Assembly (NCBI GenBank): GCA_017621755.1
Contig: JAGASL010000041.1
Location: 1-64,000 of the forward strand
Source: Clostridia bacterium
Lineage (GTDB): Bacteria > Bacillota > Clostridia > Oscillospirales > CAG-272
Reading direction: 5' to 3'
Length of the DNA: 64,000 nucleotides
Under the pieces are notes generated by a model. It was not told the DNA's origin. It worked only from the letters and a program-made list of their open reading frames with translations, and did no database searches. Numbering within the stretch: the first letter of the stretch is position 1; every line of letters starts with the position of its first letter. A program made the translations under genes and the position numbers. Positions 17,502-25,901 of this stretch are shown here, one piece after another.

Positions 17502-19076
17502 TTAATTCTTCACAACGCAAATGGCAGGTTTTTCATTATCTCCAACCGCTTTGACCCAATCCATTTCAAACAACTTACTCACTAACTTGTCTATCGAATA
17601 GAAGCGATACACAAATGCACCAGCGTATTCTGCGTTTTTACGGATATGAGAAGGAGCAAGATCTGCAGTAATATTTGCGGCAAGCTCGGCAGTCTTTCGG
17701 TTCAAGTCCGAAACAATAGTGATGCACTCTTGCAGCATCTGCTGAAGTTCATCGTATTCCTCATTCGACCAAACAGCAAAATTAGCCTCGCTGTCCTTAG
17801 CATAATGAAGATCATTCAGTACTTTTTGCCAATCCTTCGGCAAATACTCAAAGCAATCAACAGCTGTGCAAACTATGGGATCGGTCATTTGTCCTTCGAA
17901 GTGCTGTGCATTTAGTGTTTGTCTGAAATTCATGGCGATAACACTTCCGTGCCCATCACTTGCCGGACAACCATTGTAAATACCTTGAATACCTCTTGGT
18001 AATTTATCTCCAACAACGTTCTCGGTACTTCTGCCCCAAATAATACCGTGTCCGCCACCACCGTTTACAAGTGAATACGGTCCGTCTTTGGGCAATTCGC
18101 CGTAATCCTTTTCAAGATCGTTTTCGGTATCAATCAATGAATAATGTAAACACAAAAGAAGCTTTTGCCAATGCGCGAGATTGGCGTTTGCAAATCGGTT
18201 TCCAAAGCGAGCATCGAACTCATCAGCTACAGCAATAAACTTTTGTGCGCTTTCCTCGGTAAGTTCTTTCAGTTTTCCATCAATCGTTTTTGTGCAATCA
18301 AGCGTAAAAATCGGAATGTTCGTCAGATACTTTCCATTGTTGCAAACAAGATATTGACGGTCAACGAGCAATTTGATCTCGTCCTCAAGGTAAGGGAGCG
18401 CAACCCCAAGCTCTATACTGATTTCCTGTATAGTTACTGGGCTGTAATATGCCGCGAGTAAAATATTCCCTTTGATCTTTCTTCTTTGGAAATCACGGTA
18501 TTCGCGATCATCTCCTGCTTTTGTTCCCCAAAAATCAATCTCAAAAATATTGGGGCGATAGCTCTTTTCTCCGTATAGTCTTTCCATATTCATACCCTCT
18601 CTGATAATCTTTCTTGCACGGAACAAATAGTACTTTACCATTTCCGTGCTGATCTGTAGTTTTTTTGCTACTTCGGAACAGGAGAGATTTTCAATATAGT
18701 ATAAAACAGTTGTCTCTCGGTATTGCTTTGACAACAATGAGAGTTCGCGCCGAAGAAGATTTAGTTCTTCTTTTTTGACGATTTCATCCAAAACAGACTC
18801 TGATTCATCAGCGATACTTTCATCGAGCTCCGCGGTACGGTTCGCAGTTTTTGCTTTTTTGCGAAGATGGTTCATATAGACATTCTCAGCAACCTTCCAC
18901 ATAAAGCCGTAAAAACGTTCCTCGTCTTTTAGGTTTGAAGCTGACCTGACGATTTCATAAAGAATATCACTCGCAAGCCATTCTGCTTCTGCTACATTTC
19001 CGAGTCTTGTCAATGCAAAGCCGAATATCGACTTCATATTTTCCGTTATCAGTTGTTCAAGCTTTATACTATCCAT
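17502..19076 (-). CDS. ECF-type sigma-70 factor with long C-terminal extension (524 aa)
   Basis: Residues about 1-90 match sigma region 2 (ASDILYEIVRSASNLKDEER, YGFMWKVAENVYMNHLRK). Region 4 lies at about 125-175 (LSKQYRETTVLYYIENLS, VAKKLQISTEMVKYYLFRAR). Normal ECF factors end here; this one continues for about 350 residues. The extension includes a winged-helix-like segment (PVTIQEISIELGVALPYLED, LVDRQYLV) and a region with NGGGGHGIIWGRSTENVVGD of no known fold. The ATG at 19076 has GGAG at the right distance, while the ATG four codons upstream does not. The gene is more AT-rich than its neighbours and sits alone between terminators, suggesting transfer. The extension may sense a signal in place of an anti-sigma factor. 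Confidence 0.75.
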   Translation of the reverse strand: MDSIKLEQLITENMKSIFGFALTRLGNVAEAEWLASDILYEIVRSASNLKDEERFYGFMWKVAENVYMNHLRKKAKTANRTAELDESIADESESVLDEIVKKEELNLLRRELSLLSKQYRETTVLYYIENLSCSEVAKKLQISTEMVKYYLFRARKIIREGMNMERLYGEKSYRPNIFEIDFWGTKAGDDREYRDFQRRKIKGNILLAAYYSPVTIQEISIELGVALPYLEDEIKLLVDRQYLVCNNGKYLTNIPIFTLDCTKTIDGKLKELTEESAQKFIAVADEFDARFGNRFANANLAHWQKLLLCLHYSLIDTENDLEKDYGELPKDGPYSLVNGGGGHGIIWGRSTENVVGDKLPRGIQGIYNGCPASDGHGSVIAMNFRQTLNAQHFEGQMTDPIVCTAVDCFEYLPKDWQKVLNDLHYAKDSEANFAVWSNEEYDELQQMLQECITIVSDLNRKTAELAANITADLAPSHIRKNAEYAGAFVYRFYSIDKLVSKLFEMDWVKAVGDNEKPAICVVKN

Positions 19077-19240
19077 TTGTTTCTCCATTTCCGTTTTCAG
19101 GCGCCTTCATACATATAGTCGTTGGATAGACAAAACGGTTAAGATGGTTTTGAATATTTCTTTGAAATAATTATATCATAAATTTGTGAATTAGTATACA
19201 TAAAGGCAGTTGTGTCTACAAATGCAGTGCTTGTCAAGAA

Positions 19241-19278
19241 AAATAGACAGAGAAAGCAAAAACATTCTCTGTCTATTT
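19241..19278. terminator. Bidirectional stem-loop between the sigma and SGNH genes
   Basis: Perfect 14-bp arms AAATAGACAGAGAA (19241-19254) and TTCTCTGTCTATTT (19265-19278), flanked by A and T runs. It can terminate the SGNH gene (minus). Confidence 0.75.
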
Positions 19279-19348
19279 TCTGTCGGTAGGTAACGAATTC
19301 TCAAAACTGTCCTTTAGAGCCCGTCGCTAATGCATGCGGTTTTTTCTG

Positions 19349-20140
19349 TTACAGCTTTCTGAAGTACGGAGTGCCCATCAGGCCGACCTGCTTAAAGGCT
19401 GCCTGGTCGTGGCGAATGATGTAGTCGATATACGAGGCTACCATCTTGGCCGTCAGCAGGTAGCCGGCGGCGTTGAGATGCCCCTCTAAGTAGAAGGCCT
19501 GCATAAATTCCTCATCGTATGCCGGGGCATATTTGCGAAAATCAAGCAGATAGGTGTTTTCAAACAGACCGGCTATATCGCGGATCAGCTGTGAAAATGC
19601 TTCCTTCAGCTCAGCCTTGCTGTCGCCCTCGCCGCCGCGCGGAATGGTCATTAAAAAGAATTTCGCCTCTGGCTGGATCTCCTTGTAGCGCTGAATGATC
19701 TTGGCATAGTAGCCGGCAAAGGTGGGCTTGTTCTGGTGATAATCCTCTAAGCACACGTCAGCTACAGAGCCCATTTCCAGGCCCCTATCATTCATATCGT
19801 TTACGCCCAGCGCCAGAATGTAGGCGTTTGCCGCCTTTTCCTTGTCCCAGCAGCCGTTTTCCTCACCCCAGGTTTCGGTAAACCACTTGGCGCTCATGCC
19901 ACCGCGCGAGAAATTATAAACGCTAAGCCCGGCCATGCGTGCCAGGTACTGCCCCCAGGAATAATCGTAATAATCCAAATAGACCTTCTTGCCCTCGGCA
20001 TCAAAGGATTCAAACTCGCCAGAGGAAAGACTGTCGCCCACGCAGGCGATCTTGCGCAGAATGCCGCAAAAGCCCCCGTCCTCTACCAGCCGGTCAAGCG
20101 GCTTTTCGTCTGTTTTGCCAAGAATATAGTTCATATCCAT
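19349..20140 (-). CDS. SGNH/GDSL-family hydrolase (263 aa)
   Basis: Block I is CVGDSLSSGEF with the nucleophile Ser, block III is LALGVNDMNDRG (GxND), and the C-terminal Asp-x-x-His equivalent is LEGHLNAAGYLL. These support an esterase/lipase-like enzyme that removes acyl (often acetyl) groups from glycans or lipids. There is no signal peptide, so it is cytosolic. The start chosen is the ATG at 20140 (MDMNYILGKTDEK), which has GGGGTG upstream; in-frame codons further upstream lie in promoter-like AT-rich DNA. It is a single gene, divergent from the EamA transporter gene at 20317. Sugar-ester hydrolysis is a guess from the carbohydrate-rich surroundings. Confidence 0.8.
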   Translation of the reverse strand: MDMNYILGKTDEKPLDRLVEDGGFCGILRKIACVGDSLSSGEFESFDAEGKKVYLDYYDYSWGQYLARMAGLSVYNFSRGGMSAKWFTETWGEENGCWDKEKAANAYILALGVNDMNDRGLEMGSVADVCLEDYHQNKPTFAGYYAKIIQRYKEIQPEAKFFLMTIPRGGEGDSKAELKEAFSQLIRDIAGLFENTYLLDFRKYAPAYDEEFMQAFYLEGHLNAAGYLLTAKMVASYIDYIIRHDQAAFKQVGLMGTPYFRKL

Positions 20141-20240
20141 ACGGTTGCACCCCATTTTCTTTTTTTTCATTATAGCATAGCTAATCTGTATTTTCAATGT
20201 TTTTTTGCTTTTTTTGCCGCATGAGAAAAAGAAAAAACGC

Positions 20241-20269
20241 TTGTAATATATGGAATAATGTGCTATAAT
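20241..20269 (+). promoter_or_regulatory. Promoter of the second EamA gene
   Basis: TTGTAA at 20241-20246, 17-bp spacer, TATAAT at 20264-20269 with extended -10 TGCTATAAT. Confidence 0.8.
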
Positions 20270-20316
20270 AAAATCGTTTTCTCCGTAATGAACACCATGA
20301 ATTTTTGAGGTTTACT

Positions 20317-21222
20317 ATGAGCGCGTTTTTAATTGCCTTTTTGATCCTGCTTTCCACCTTTCAGTCGCTGCTTTGCCGTAAATACAGCGATCATTACCCG
20401 GGTGAAGAGCAAATGTCCTCGCCGGTCTTTTCGGTCATCAGCGGTCTGATCGTGGCGCTGGTCTCCTTTGCCTTTGCCGGCTTCTCCTTTTCGCCCGCGC
20501 CGATCACCGTGCTGCTTGGCATCGGCAATGCCGTGGCGCTGTTTATGTACAACACCTGCATGATCAAGGCCTCGCAAAGCGGCCCCTACTCGGTGCTGAT
20601 GACCTTCATGCTCACAGGTGGCATGGTGCTGCCCACGGTTATTTCCTTCTTCGCCTTTGGCGACCGTATTTCGGTCGTGCAGATCATCTCTATCATCGTG
20701 ATCTTCGTCTGCATCTATATCACCTGCTATAAAAAGGGTGAAGCAAAGGGCAGCCTGGGCTTTTATCTGGCCTGCCTTGGGCTCTTCGTGTTCAACGGCT
20801 CCTATACCACCCTGCTTAACGTGCAGGATAAGCTGACCGGCGAAGCAGATAAAAAGGAAATGGTCATCATCACCTATTTCGGCTGCATGGCCATCTCGGT
20901 CATCTATCTGCTGATCACCAAGGGGGGCAGATTTATTCGCTCCATGCGCCAGACAAAGCGCTCGCTGTTCTATCTGCTTTCCTGCGCGGTGGTCATTTCG
21001 CTGGCCGTTAATCTGCTGGTCTACATCCTGCCACTGATCAATGCCACGCTGCTTTACACCTTCGACCATGCCGGTGTGCTGCTGCTCAGCGTGCTGATCT
21101 CGCACTTCTTCTTCCGTGAACGGCTCACCCGGCTGAACTGGGTCGGCTGTGCGGTCATGTGCCTGGCGCTGATCTGCATGTCGGTCTTTACGGTAGACTT
21201 TATGCAAGCCCATTTCGCTTAA
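20317..21222 (+). CDS. EamA/DMT-family transporter (301 aa)
   Basis: Multi-pass membrane protein of about ten helices in two repeats, starting MSAFLIAFLILLSTFQSLLC behind GAGG at the ATG at 20317; a TTG four codons upstream overlaps that ribosome site. Motifs such as GIGNAVALFMYNTCM and HFFFRERLTRLNWVGCAVM fit drug/metabolite transporters. Substrate unknown. It is a single gene divergent from the SGNH hydrolase and convergent with the serpin gene, sharing a terminator at 21227-21255. It resembles the transporter at 50115 more than the one at 7869 in its N-terminal architecture, though this is only an impression. Confidence 0.8.
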   Translation: MSAFLIAFLILLSTFQSLLCRKYSDHYPGEEQMSSPVFSVISGLIVALVSFAFAGFSFSPAPITVLLGIGNAVALFMYNTCMIKASQSGPYSVLMTFMLTGGMVLPTVISFFAFGDRISVVQIISIIVIFVCIYITCYKKGEAKGSLGFYLACLGLFVFNGSYTTLLNVQDKLTGEADKKEMVIITYFGCMAISVIYLLITKGGRFIRSMRQTKRSLFYLLSCAVVISLAVNLLVYILPLINATLLYTFDHAGVLLLSVLISHFFFRERLTRLNWVGCAVMCLALICMSVFTVDFMQAHFA

Positions 21223-21226
21223 TATG

Positions 21227-21255
21227 AAAAAACGCCTGTTTTCACAGGCGTTTTT
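21227..21255. terminator. Shared terminator between the EamA and serpin genes
   Basis: A-run, ACGCCTGT (21232-21239), TTTC loop, ACAGGCGT (21244-21251), T-run. It works in both directions for the convergent genes. Confidence 0.85.
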
Positions 21256-21257
21256 CT

Positions 21258-22682
21258 TTACGGAGTATACACCGTGCCAACGAAGAGCGGCAGACCATCC
21301 GGCCCGGTGATCACAAAGATAAACGGGCGGTCAAGGATAAAATCGATCTCCTCGCCCGGCGTGGGGGGCGCACCGCCAGCCTCATGCATCACCGTATATG
21401 CCGCTGCCTCAATGCCATCCTCATCAATGATCACGCGTGCCGCATGCTCTGCCTTGTCCAGCCATACCGGCATGCTGTCATCTGCCAGCAGTGGGCTGAA
21501 ATCAGAGGTGGCAGGGTCCAGGCAGGCCTCGACCCCTAAGCTGCGCAGGCCGGCAAGCAGATCTGTGTTCGCGGCCACGTCAAACTTTGGCAGGGAGAGG
21601 TTCAGCTTTCCCCCAGAATGGTTTTCCCATTCACCGCTTGCCGTCATAAAGCGCAGCGCCTCGCTGTCGGTAAGGAGCGCGGCAGGATCGACACCCTCGT
21701 CCGGCAGGATCAGGTACATATAGCCTTGATAGCCGCCATCCGCAAGACGTTTCCTGGTCGCTGTGAAGTGCTCGCCCCAGTAATAATCGCCGTCATGTAG
21801 CGTTTGGTTCATAAAATCGCACAAAAGCTCCCCGCCCGGTGTATAGAAAGTCCGCTTGGCAGTACGGGTGTTTTGAAATCCTACCGTCCATTTGGCGCGG
21901 TAATAGACCGTCGTCGCCAAGGCCATCACCGTCTCCTGAGAAAGCTCTACGCTGTTGGCGTGCTCAGCAAGCAGGCCGCCTGTTTGCTCGTTCAGCCAAG
22001 CGGAAAGCGCCTTGTTATAGCCGGCCGAGCCCATCTCGCCCTGAAAGGAAGAGGCATAGTAGGTGTCTGCCAGCCTGTTTAAGGTGTCTGCCTCATAGAC
22101 CAGATCCTTGTTCAGCCATACCGAGCTGCCCAGCAGGCTGGTCACAGCACCGTCATTGCGATAGTTGGCATTCCATACCGCGTTTGCCTGCGTGCGCAGT
22201 GCCTCTATGCTTTCGCTGCCCAGCAGGGCAAGGATCTCGGCACGGCTCTCGCCCTCGGTCACCTCGGCCAGCATGGCCAGCGCCATATAGACGTTCAGCG
22301 GGGAATATACGCGGTTTTCCTGCTCCTCATCCGCAAGAAACGTGGACATGGTAGCAGAGAAGAAGCTATCTAAGTCCTTGCCTGCGCCTGCATACTGTTG
22401 CCGCTCGTCGATGCTGCTGCGCCAGGCATCATATTCCTCATGTGTGCTATCCTTAGCTGGATAAGGTGCCATAACGGGGTAGCTGGCCTCTGCGATGGCG
22501 TAGCTGCCCTGCAAGGGGGGGATGTTCCATAATGAGCCAAGTAAAAGCACCACCGCCAGCATGGCCGCCACGGCAGATCGCCACCAGCGCGGCAGGCGCC
22601 GCCTGTCAGGCGGCATGTCGGCACGGGCGATCAGATCGCCGTCTACCATGCCAATGGCATCCTGTAATTTGTCTGCTTTCAT
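21258..22682 (-). CDS. Membrane-anchored serpin with anti-sigma-like N-terminus (474 aa)
   Basis: Residues 1-35 are cytosolic and resemble N-termini of Clostridia proteins paired with ECF sigma factors (LQDAIGMVDGDLIARAD, then an Arg-rich stretch). Residues about 36-52 form one membrane helix (SAVAAMLAVVLLLGSLW). From about residue 100 the sequence is a complete serpin: FSPL-like box VYSPLNVYMALAMLAEVTEG, shutter and breach regions, the hinge IIDEDGIEAAAYTV, and the C-terminal FILDRPFIFVITGPDGLPLF with FVGTVYTP. Serpins trap serine or cysteine proteases outside the cell. The hinge carries Ile at the usual P14 Thr site, and P1 falls in a small-residue stretch (about EAGGAP), hinting at an elastase-like target. 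The start overlaps the stop of an ECF sigma gene by 4 bp. Confidence 0.85.
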   Translation of the reverse strand: MKADKLQDAIGMVDGDLIARADMPPDRRRLPRWWRSAVAAMLAVVLLLGSLWNIPPLQGSYAIAEASYPVMAPYPAKDSTHEEYDAWRSSIDERQQYAGAGKDLDSFFSATMSTFLADEEQENRVYSPLNVYMALAMLAEVTEGESRAEILALLGSESIEALRTQANAVWNANYRNDGAVTSLLGSSVWLNKDLVYEADTLNRLADTYYASSFQGEMGSAGYNKALSAWLNEQTGGLLAEHANSVELSQETVMALATTVYYRAKWTVGFQNTRTAKRTFYTPGGELLCDFMNQTLHDGDYYWGEHFTATRKRLADGGYQGYMYLILPDEGVDPAALLTDSEALRFMTASGEWENHSGGKLNLSLPKFDVAANTDLLAGLRSLGVEACLDPATSDFSPLLADDSMPVWLDKAEHAARVIIDEDGIEAAAYTVMHEAGGAPPTPGEEIDFILDRPFIFVITGPDGLPLFVGTVYTP

Positions 22683-23239
22683 ATCGTAACCTCCCGTTCG
22701 GTCAAATAGGTCATGAGCCTTTCGCGCGTGCGCTTCAGCAGCATCTTCACGCGGCTTTCGCCCATGTTGTAGCGTGTGGCGATCTCCTTGATCGAATCAA
22801 GGAACCAATAGCGCCGCAAAAAGATATCGCCCTCTGCCCGTGGCCGGCTTCTTAAAAAAGCGGAAATGTGGGCAGCCAGCTCTTTCGCCTCAATGCCGGC
22901 ATCCGGCGCCGCCTCGCCCGGCAGGCACTCTGCCAGCTCGTCAAGCGAGAGCAGCACCCGGTCGCCACCGCGCTTCTTAGCCTGCCCCTTGCGCCACCGG
23001 TCTAACGCAATGCGGCGGGAAAGCATACCAAGAAAGGCCGAAAGCGGCTGCGGCCGCGCCGGTGGTATGCTGTTCCAGGCATCGAGATAGGTGTCATTCT
23101 CACATTCCTCCGCCTCCTCGTGCGAGGCAAGAATGCGGTAGGCAATGGCGTAGCAATAGCGCCCATATGTCTCTTTCGTGGCGGTAATGGCGCGCTCGTC
23201 GCGTTGCCAATACAGGTCTATGATTCGTTCATCCTCCAA
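22679..23239 (-). CDS. ECF sigma factor paired with the serpin (186 aa)
   Basis: Region 2 is seen in YGRYCYAIAYRILASHEEAE and NDTYLDAWNSIPP; region 4 in FLRRYWFLDSIKEIATRYNM with GESRVKMLLKRTRERL. The start is read as TTG at 23239 (LEDERIIDLYWQRDE), because GGAGG lies eight bases upstream and the alternative GTG three codons earlier overlaps the ribosome site. The DEDIIxLYxxRDE-type start is typical of Clostridia ECF factors. It is coupled by a 4-bp overlap to a membrane protein with a short cytosolic N-terminus and an outer serpin domain, the layout of a sigma/anti-sigma pair. Target promoters are unknown. Confidence 0.85.
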   Translation of the reverse strand: MEDERIIDLYWQRDERAITATKETYGRYCYAIAYRILASHEEAEECENDTYLDAWNSIPPARPQPLSAFLGMLSRRIALDRWRKGQAKKRGGDRVLLSLDELAECLPGEAAPDAGIEAKELAAHISAFLRSRPRAEGDIFLRRYWFLDSIKEIATRYNMGESRVKMLLKRTRERLMTYLTEREVTI

Positions 23240-23302
23240 AAAGATCACCTCCCATCGTCACCCTATATATCGCAAAACGAATACGGTTGGTCACCAAATA
23301 CG

Positions 23303-24157
23303 CTATATTTTTTCCCTTTCCCGATAGGCCGCCGGTGAAAGACCATATTTTTCCTCAAAATCACGGTAGAATTGTGTGCGGTTGCTGTAGCCTACCGCGG
23401 TAATGACCTCGCTTACCGTCATCTCCCCCTCGGCAAGCAGCCCGGTCGCATACGCTAAGCGGCGCAGGCGCAAATAGTCCTTAATGCCCATGCCGTACAG
23501 GGCGCGAAAGGCACGGCCGAGGTAGGTGGGGTGATAGTGTAGCGCCGCCGCCATCGAGGCAACGGTAAGCGGCGTGGTAAAGTGGCTGTCTAAATAGGCG
23601 GCCATCGCCTTTTGCGAAAGCCGCTTGCGTACCGGCTCCGGCTCCCCGCGCTGCAACGCGCGGATCAGCTTGGCAAATACCAGGCGCATATAGCCGTTAA
23701 GCACGAATTGCCGGCCAATGGCGTTGTCCTGTGCCTCGCGGTGCATGCGCTCGATCAGCTGCTCGGTCTCTGCCCGGTCAACGCCGGCAAGATGCACGCA
23801 GCGCGCAGTCACGGTGGGCAGCTCCTCTCTCCCATCTGAAAAAAACAGGCGAAAAACGTCGTCTACGCTACCGCTGTCGATTAGGTTCTCGCATAAAAAT
23901 TCCGGCTTCACTAACAGGTTGTAAAATTCGGTGCGCTCCTCGGTCTCAATAGCGTGCGTCTCGCCGTAATTGATAAACAGCAGATCCCCCCGTCTGACCG
24001 GATAGGTCTGTTTACCAATGGTGTGCGTGGCGTTGCCTGCTACGGTGTACACCAGCTCTACAAATTCATGGCGGTGCGGCAGCTCCGGCTTGTCGGCGAC
24101 GCATTGCGAGCGTTGCACCAGCACGCCGCGGCTCTTTTCAAAATTATATACGCGCAT
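23303..24157 (-). CDS. AraC-family regulator, divergent from ADP-ribosylglycohydrolase
   Basis: A 284-residue protein with an N-terminal cupin sensor domain (LPHRHEFVELVYTVAGNATH, RRGDLLFINYGETHAI) and a C-terminal pair of helix-turn-helices (LTVASMAAALHYHPTYLGRA, MTVSEVITAVGYSNRTQFYR). The start ATG at 24157 has GGGAG six bases upstream; longer readings begin in the intergenic region. It sits head-to-head with the gene at 24311, with about 150 bp between them, so it most likely controls that gene in response to a sugar or related ligand. Strongly supported as AraC; the ligand is unknown. Confidence 0.88.
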   Translation of the reverse strand: MRVYNFEKSRGVLVQRSQCVADKPELPHRHEFVELVYTVAGNATHTIGKQTYPVRRGDLLFINYGETHAIETEERTEFYNLLVKPEFLCENLIDSGSVDDVFRLFFSDGREELPTVTARCVHLAGVDRAETEQLIERMHREAQDNAIGRQFVLNGYMRLVFAKLIRALQRGEPEPVRKRLSQKAMAAYLDSHFTTPLTVASMAAALHYHPTYLGRAFRALYGMGIKDYLRLRRLAYATGLLAEGEMTVSEVITAVGYSNRTQFYRDFEEKYGLSPAAYREREKI

Positions 24158-24256
24158 ATCGTTCTCCCTTTGGCTTCTTTCAAGATCATTGTACCAAAAA
24201 TTTTTCAAAAAAGCAATATAAAGTATAAAAATGATACACAAGGTTCGCTTTTGCTA

Positions 24257-24285
24257 TTGCAGAGCGGGGAAAAACACGCTATAAT
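24257..24285 (+). promoter_or_regulatory. Promoter of the ADP-ribosylglycohydrolase gene
   Basis: TTGCAG at 24257-24262, 17-bp spacer, TATAAT at 24280-24285. Confidence 0.8.
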
Positions 24286-24310
24286 CAAGAAAAAAAGGAG
24301 GTATTTTCCT

Positions 24311-25828
24311 ATGCAACAATTAGATTACAGAACCTATCTTGATAAAGTGCGCGCCTGCTGGCTCGGCAAGAACGTAGGCGGTACGCTGGGCGGCCCGTTT
24401 GAGAGCATGCAGGGCGCCGTAGACCTTGATTTTTACACGCACGATATTGCCAAGGGCGTTCTGCCGAACGACGACCTTGACCTGCAGCTGGTCTGGCTGA
24501 TCGCGGCCGAGCGCGAGGGCAGAAAGGTCAATGCCGAAACGCTGGCCAACTACTGGCTCACCTACATCGTGCCTGACTGGTCGGAATACGGCTTTGGCAA
24601 GCGCAACCTGCGCGCAGGCCTGCTGCCCTCTGTTTCCGGCGGCTATGAAAACGATTTCCGTGAGAGCAACGGCTGCTGGATCCGCAGCGAGATCTGGGCA
24701 TGTCTTGCCCCCGGCCGCCCGGATATCGCCGTTAAGTACGCCTATGAGGATGCCATCGTCGATCACTGGGGCGAGGGCGTGTATGCCGAGATCTTCTGCG
24801 CCGCCCTGCAAAGCGCCGCCTTTGTGGAATCGGATATGGAAAAGCTGATCGAGATCGGCCTCTCCTACATCCCGAAGAGCTGCGCCACGGCCGGCGCCAT
24901 CCGCTACGTGCAGGAGCTGGTGAAGGATCCCTCGCTTGATTGGAAGAACGCACGCAAGAAGCTGCTGCAGAAGTACACCAGTTCCTTCGGTATGCGTCCT
25001 GCCCCCGGCCAGGAAATGGATCCCGAGATCCCCACGCCTATCCGCGGCTTTGATGCACCTGCCAACGTAGCCATCGTGGTGCTGGCGCATTACTACAGCA
25101 AGGGCGATTTCTCCCGCGCCGTTTGCATCGCGGCCGGCTGCTGTGAGGATGCTGACTGCACCGCCGGTACCATTGCCGCTCTCTACGGTATTCGCGGCGG
25201 CACCGCCTGCATCGACCAGAAGTGGCTTGACCCGATCGGCGACGAGATCAAGACTATCTCACTTGATCTGACCAAGCACGGTGATTGCAAAACGGTTACC
25301 GAGCTGACCGCCCGCGTTGCCCGCCTGATGCCTACCTTTATGGAGGATGGCGTTTCTTATGATGAAGAGGGTAAGATCGCCCTGACCGTGCATAGCGGCA
25401 ACGAGCTCTTTGCCCCCGGCTACCACCCGAACGCAGAGGAAAACGTCTTTGCCGGCGTCTTCCATGCCGATCGCCTCTGCCTGCGTGCTGAAACCCCGAT
25501 GATCGCCGTTAAGGCCCTCTTTGATACTGCCAAGGTTGAGGCCGATAAGCCCCTGCCGATCGATATCGCCGTCTCTATGCGCTACCCGCAGTATCAGAAT
25601 GCCAATTGGATGACCCTCATCTGGCACATGCCGCCGGAATGGGAGGCCATCGGTGGCCGTGAATCTACCATCGTTATCCGTGATTATTGGGCAGGGGATC
25701 AGGTGTTCTCTACCGGTATCATCCCGCACGAGCTGAAGGCCGGCCGCTACGAGATCACGCTGGAGATCCGCCAGCCGTCCAACCCCTCGCGCATGTATAT
25801 CCCGTTCACCTTTATGAACACCCTGTAA
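24311..25828 (+). CDS. ADP-ribosylglycohydrolase-family protein (505 aa)
   Basis: The start ATG at 24311 lies behind AAGGAGG. The protein has the DraG/ARH pattern: RACWLGKNVGGTLGGPFESM at the N-terminus, the metal-binding acid pair in PNDDLDLQLVW, and the late motif EDADCTAGTIAALYGIRGG, which stands for the usual GxDxDTxxA..GxxxG. ARH enzymes use two Mg2+ ions to hydrolyse ADP-ribose-protein bonds. At 505 residues it is longer than classic DraG (about 300), the extra C-terminal part (from about 380) being beta-rich. It has no signal peptide. Its divergent AraC regulator and sugar-related neighbours suggest that it may act on a glycoside rather than ADP-ribosyl protein; this is inference. Confidence 0.8.
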   Translation: MQQLDYRTYLDKVRACWLGKNVGGTLGGPFESMQGAVDLDFYTHDIAKGVLPNDDLDLQLVWLIAAEREGRKVNAETLANYWLTYIVPDWSEYGFGKRNLRAGLLPSVSGGYENDFRESNGCWIRSEIWACLAPGRPDIAVKYAYEDAIVDHWGEGVYAEIFCAALQSAAFVESDMEKLIEIGLSYIPKSCATAGAIRYVQELVKDPSLDWKNARKKLLQKYTSSFGMRPAPGQEMDPEIPTPIRGFDAPANVAIVVLAHYYSKGDFSRAVCIAAGCCEDADCTAGTIAALYGIRGGTACIDQKWLDPIGDEIKTISLDLTKHGDCKTVTELTARVARLMPTFMEDGVSYDEEGKIALTVHSGNELFAPGYHPNAEENVFAGVFHADRLCLRAETPMIAVKALFDTAKVEADKPLPIDIAVSMRYPQYQNANWMTLIWHMPPEWEAIGGRESTIVIRDYWAGDQVFSTGIIPHELKAGRYEITLEIRQPSNPSRMYIPFTFMNTL

Positions 25829-25834
25829 AACAAA

Positions 25835-25874
25835 CCAAGCCCCCGTGTGTTGCACGCAACACACGGGGGCTTGG
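25835..25874. terminator. Strong bidirectional terminator
   Basis: Perfect 18-bp arms (25835-25852 and 25857-25874, CCAAGCCCCCGTGTGTTG and complement) with a 4-nt loop, between convergent genes. Confidence 0.85.
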
Positions 25875-25901
25875 TGTTTCTGATTCCGCCCGGGGCGGGG
25901 A

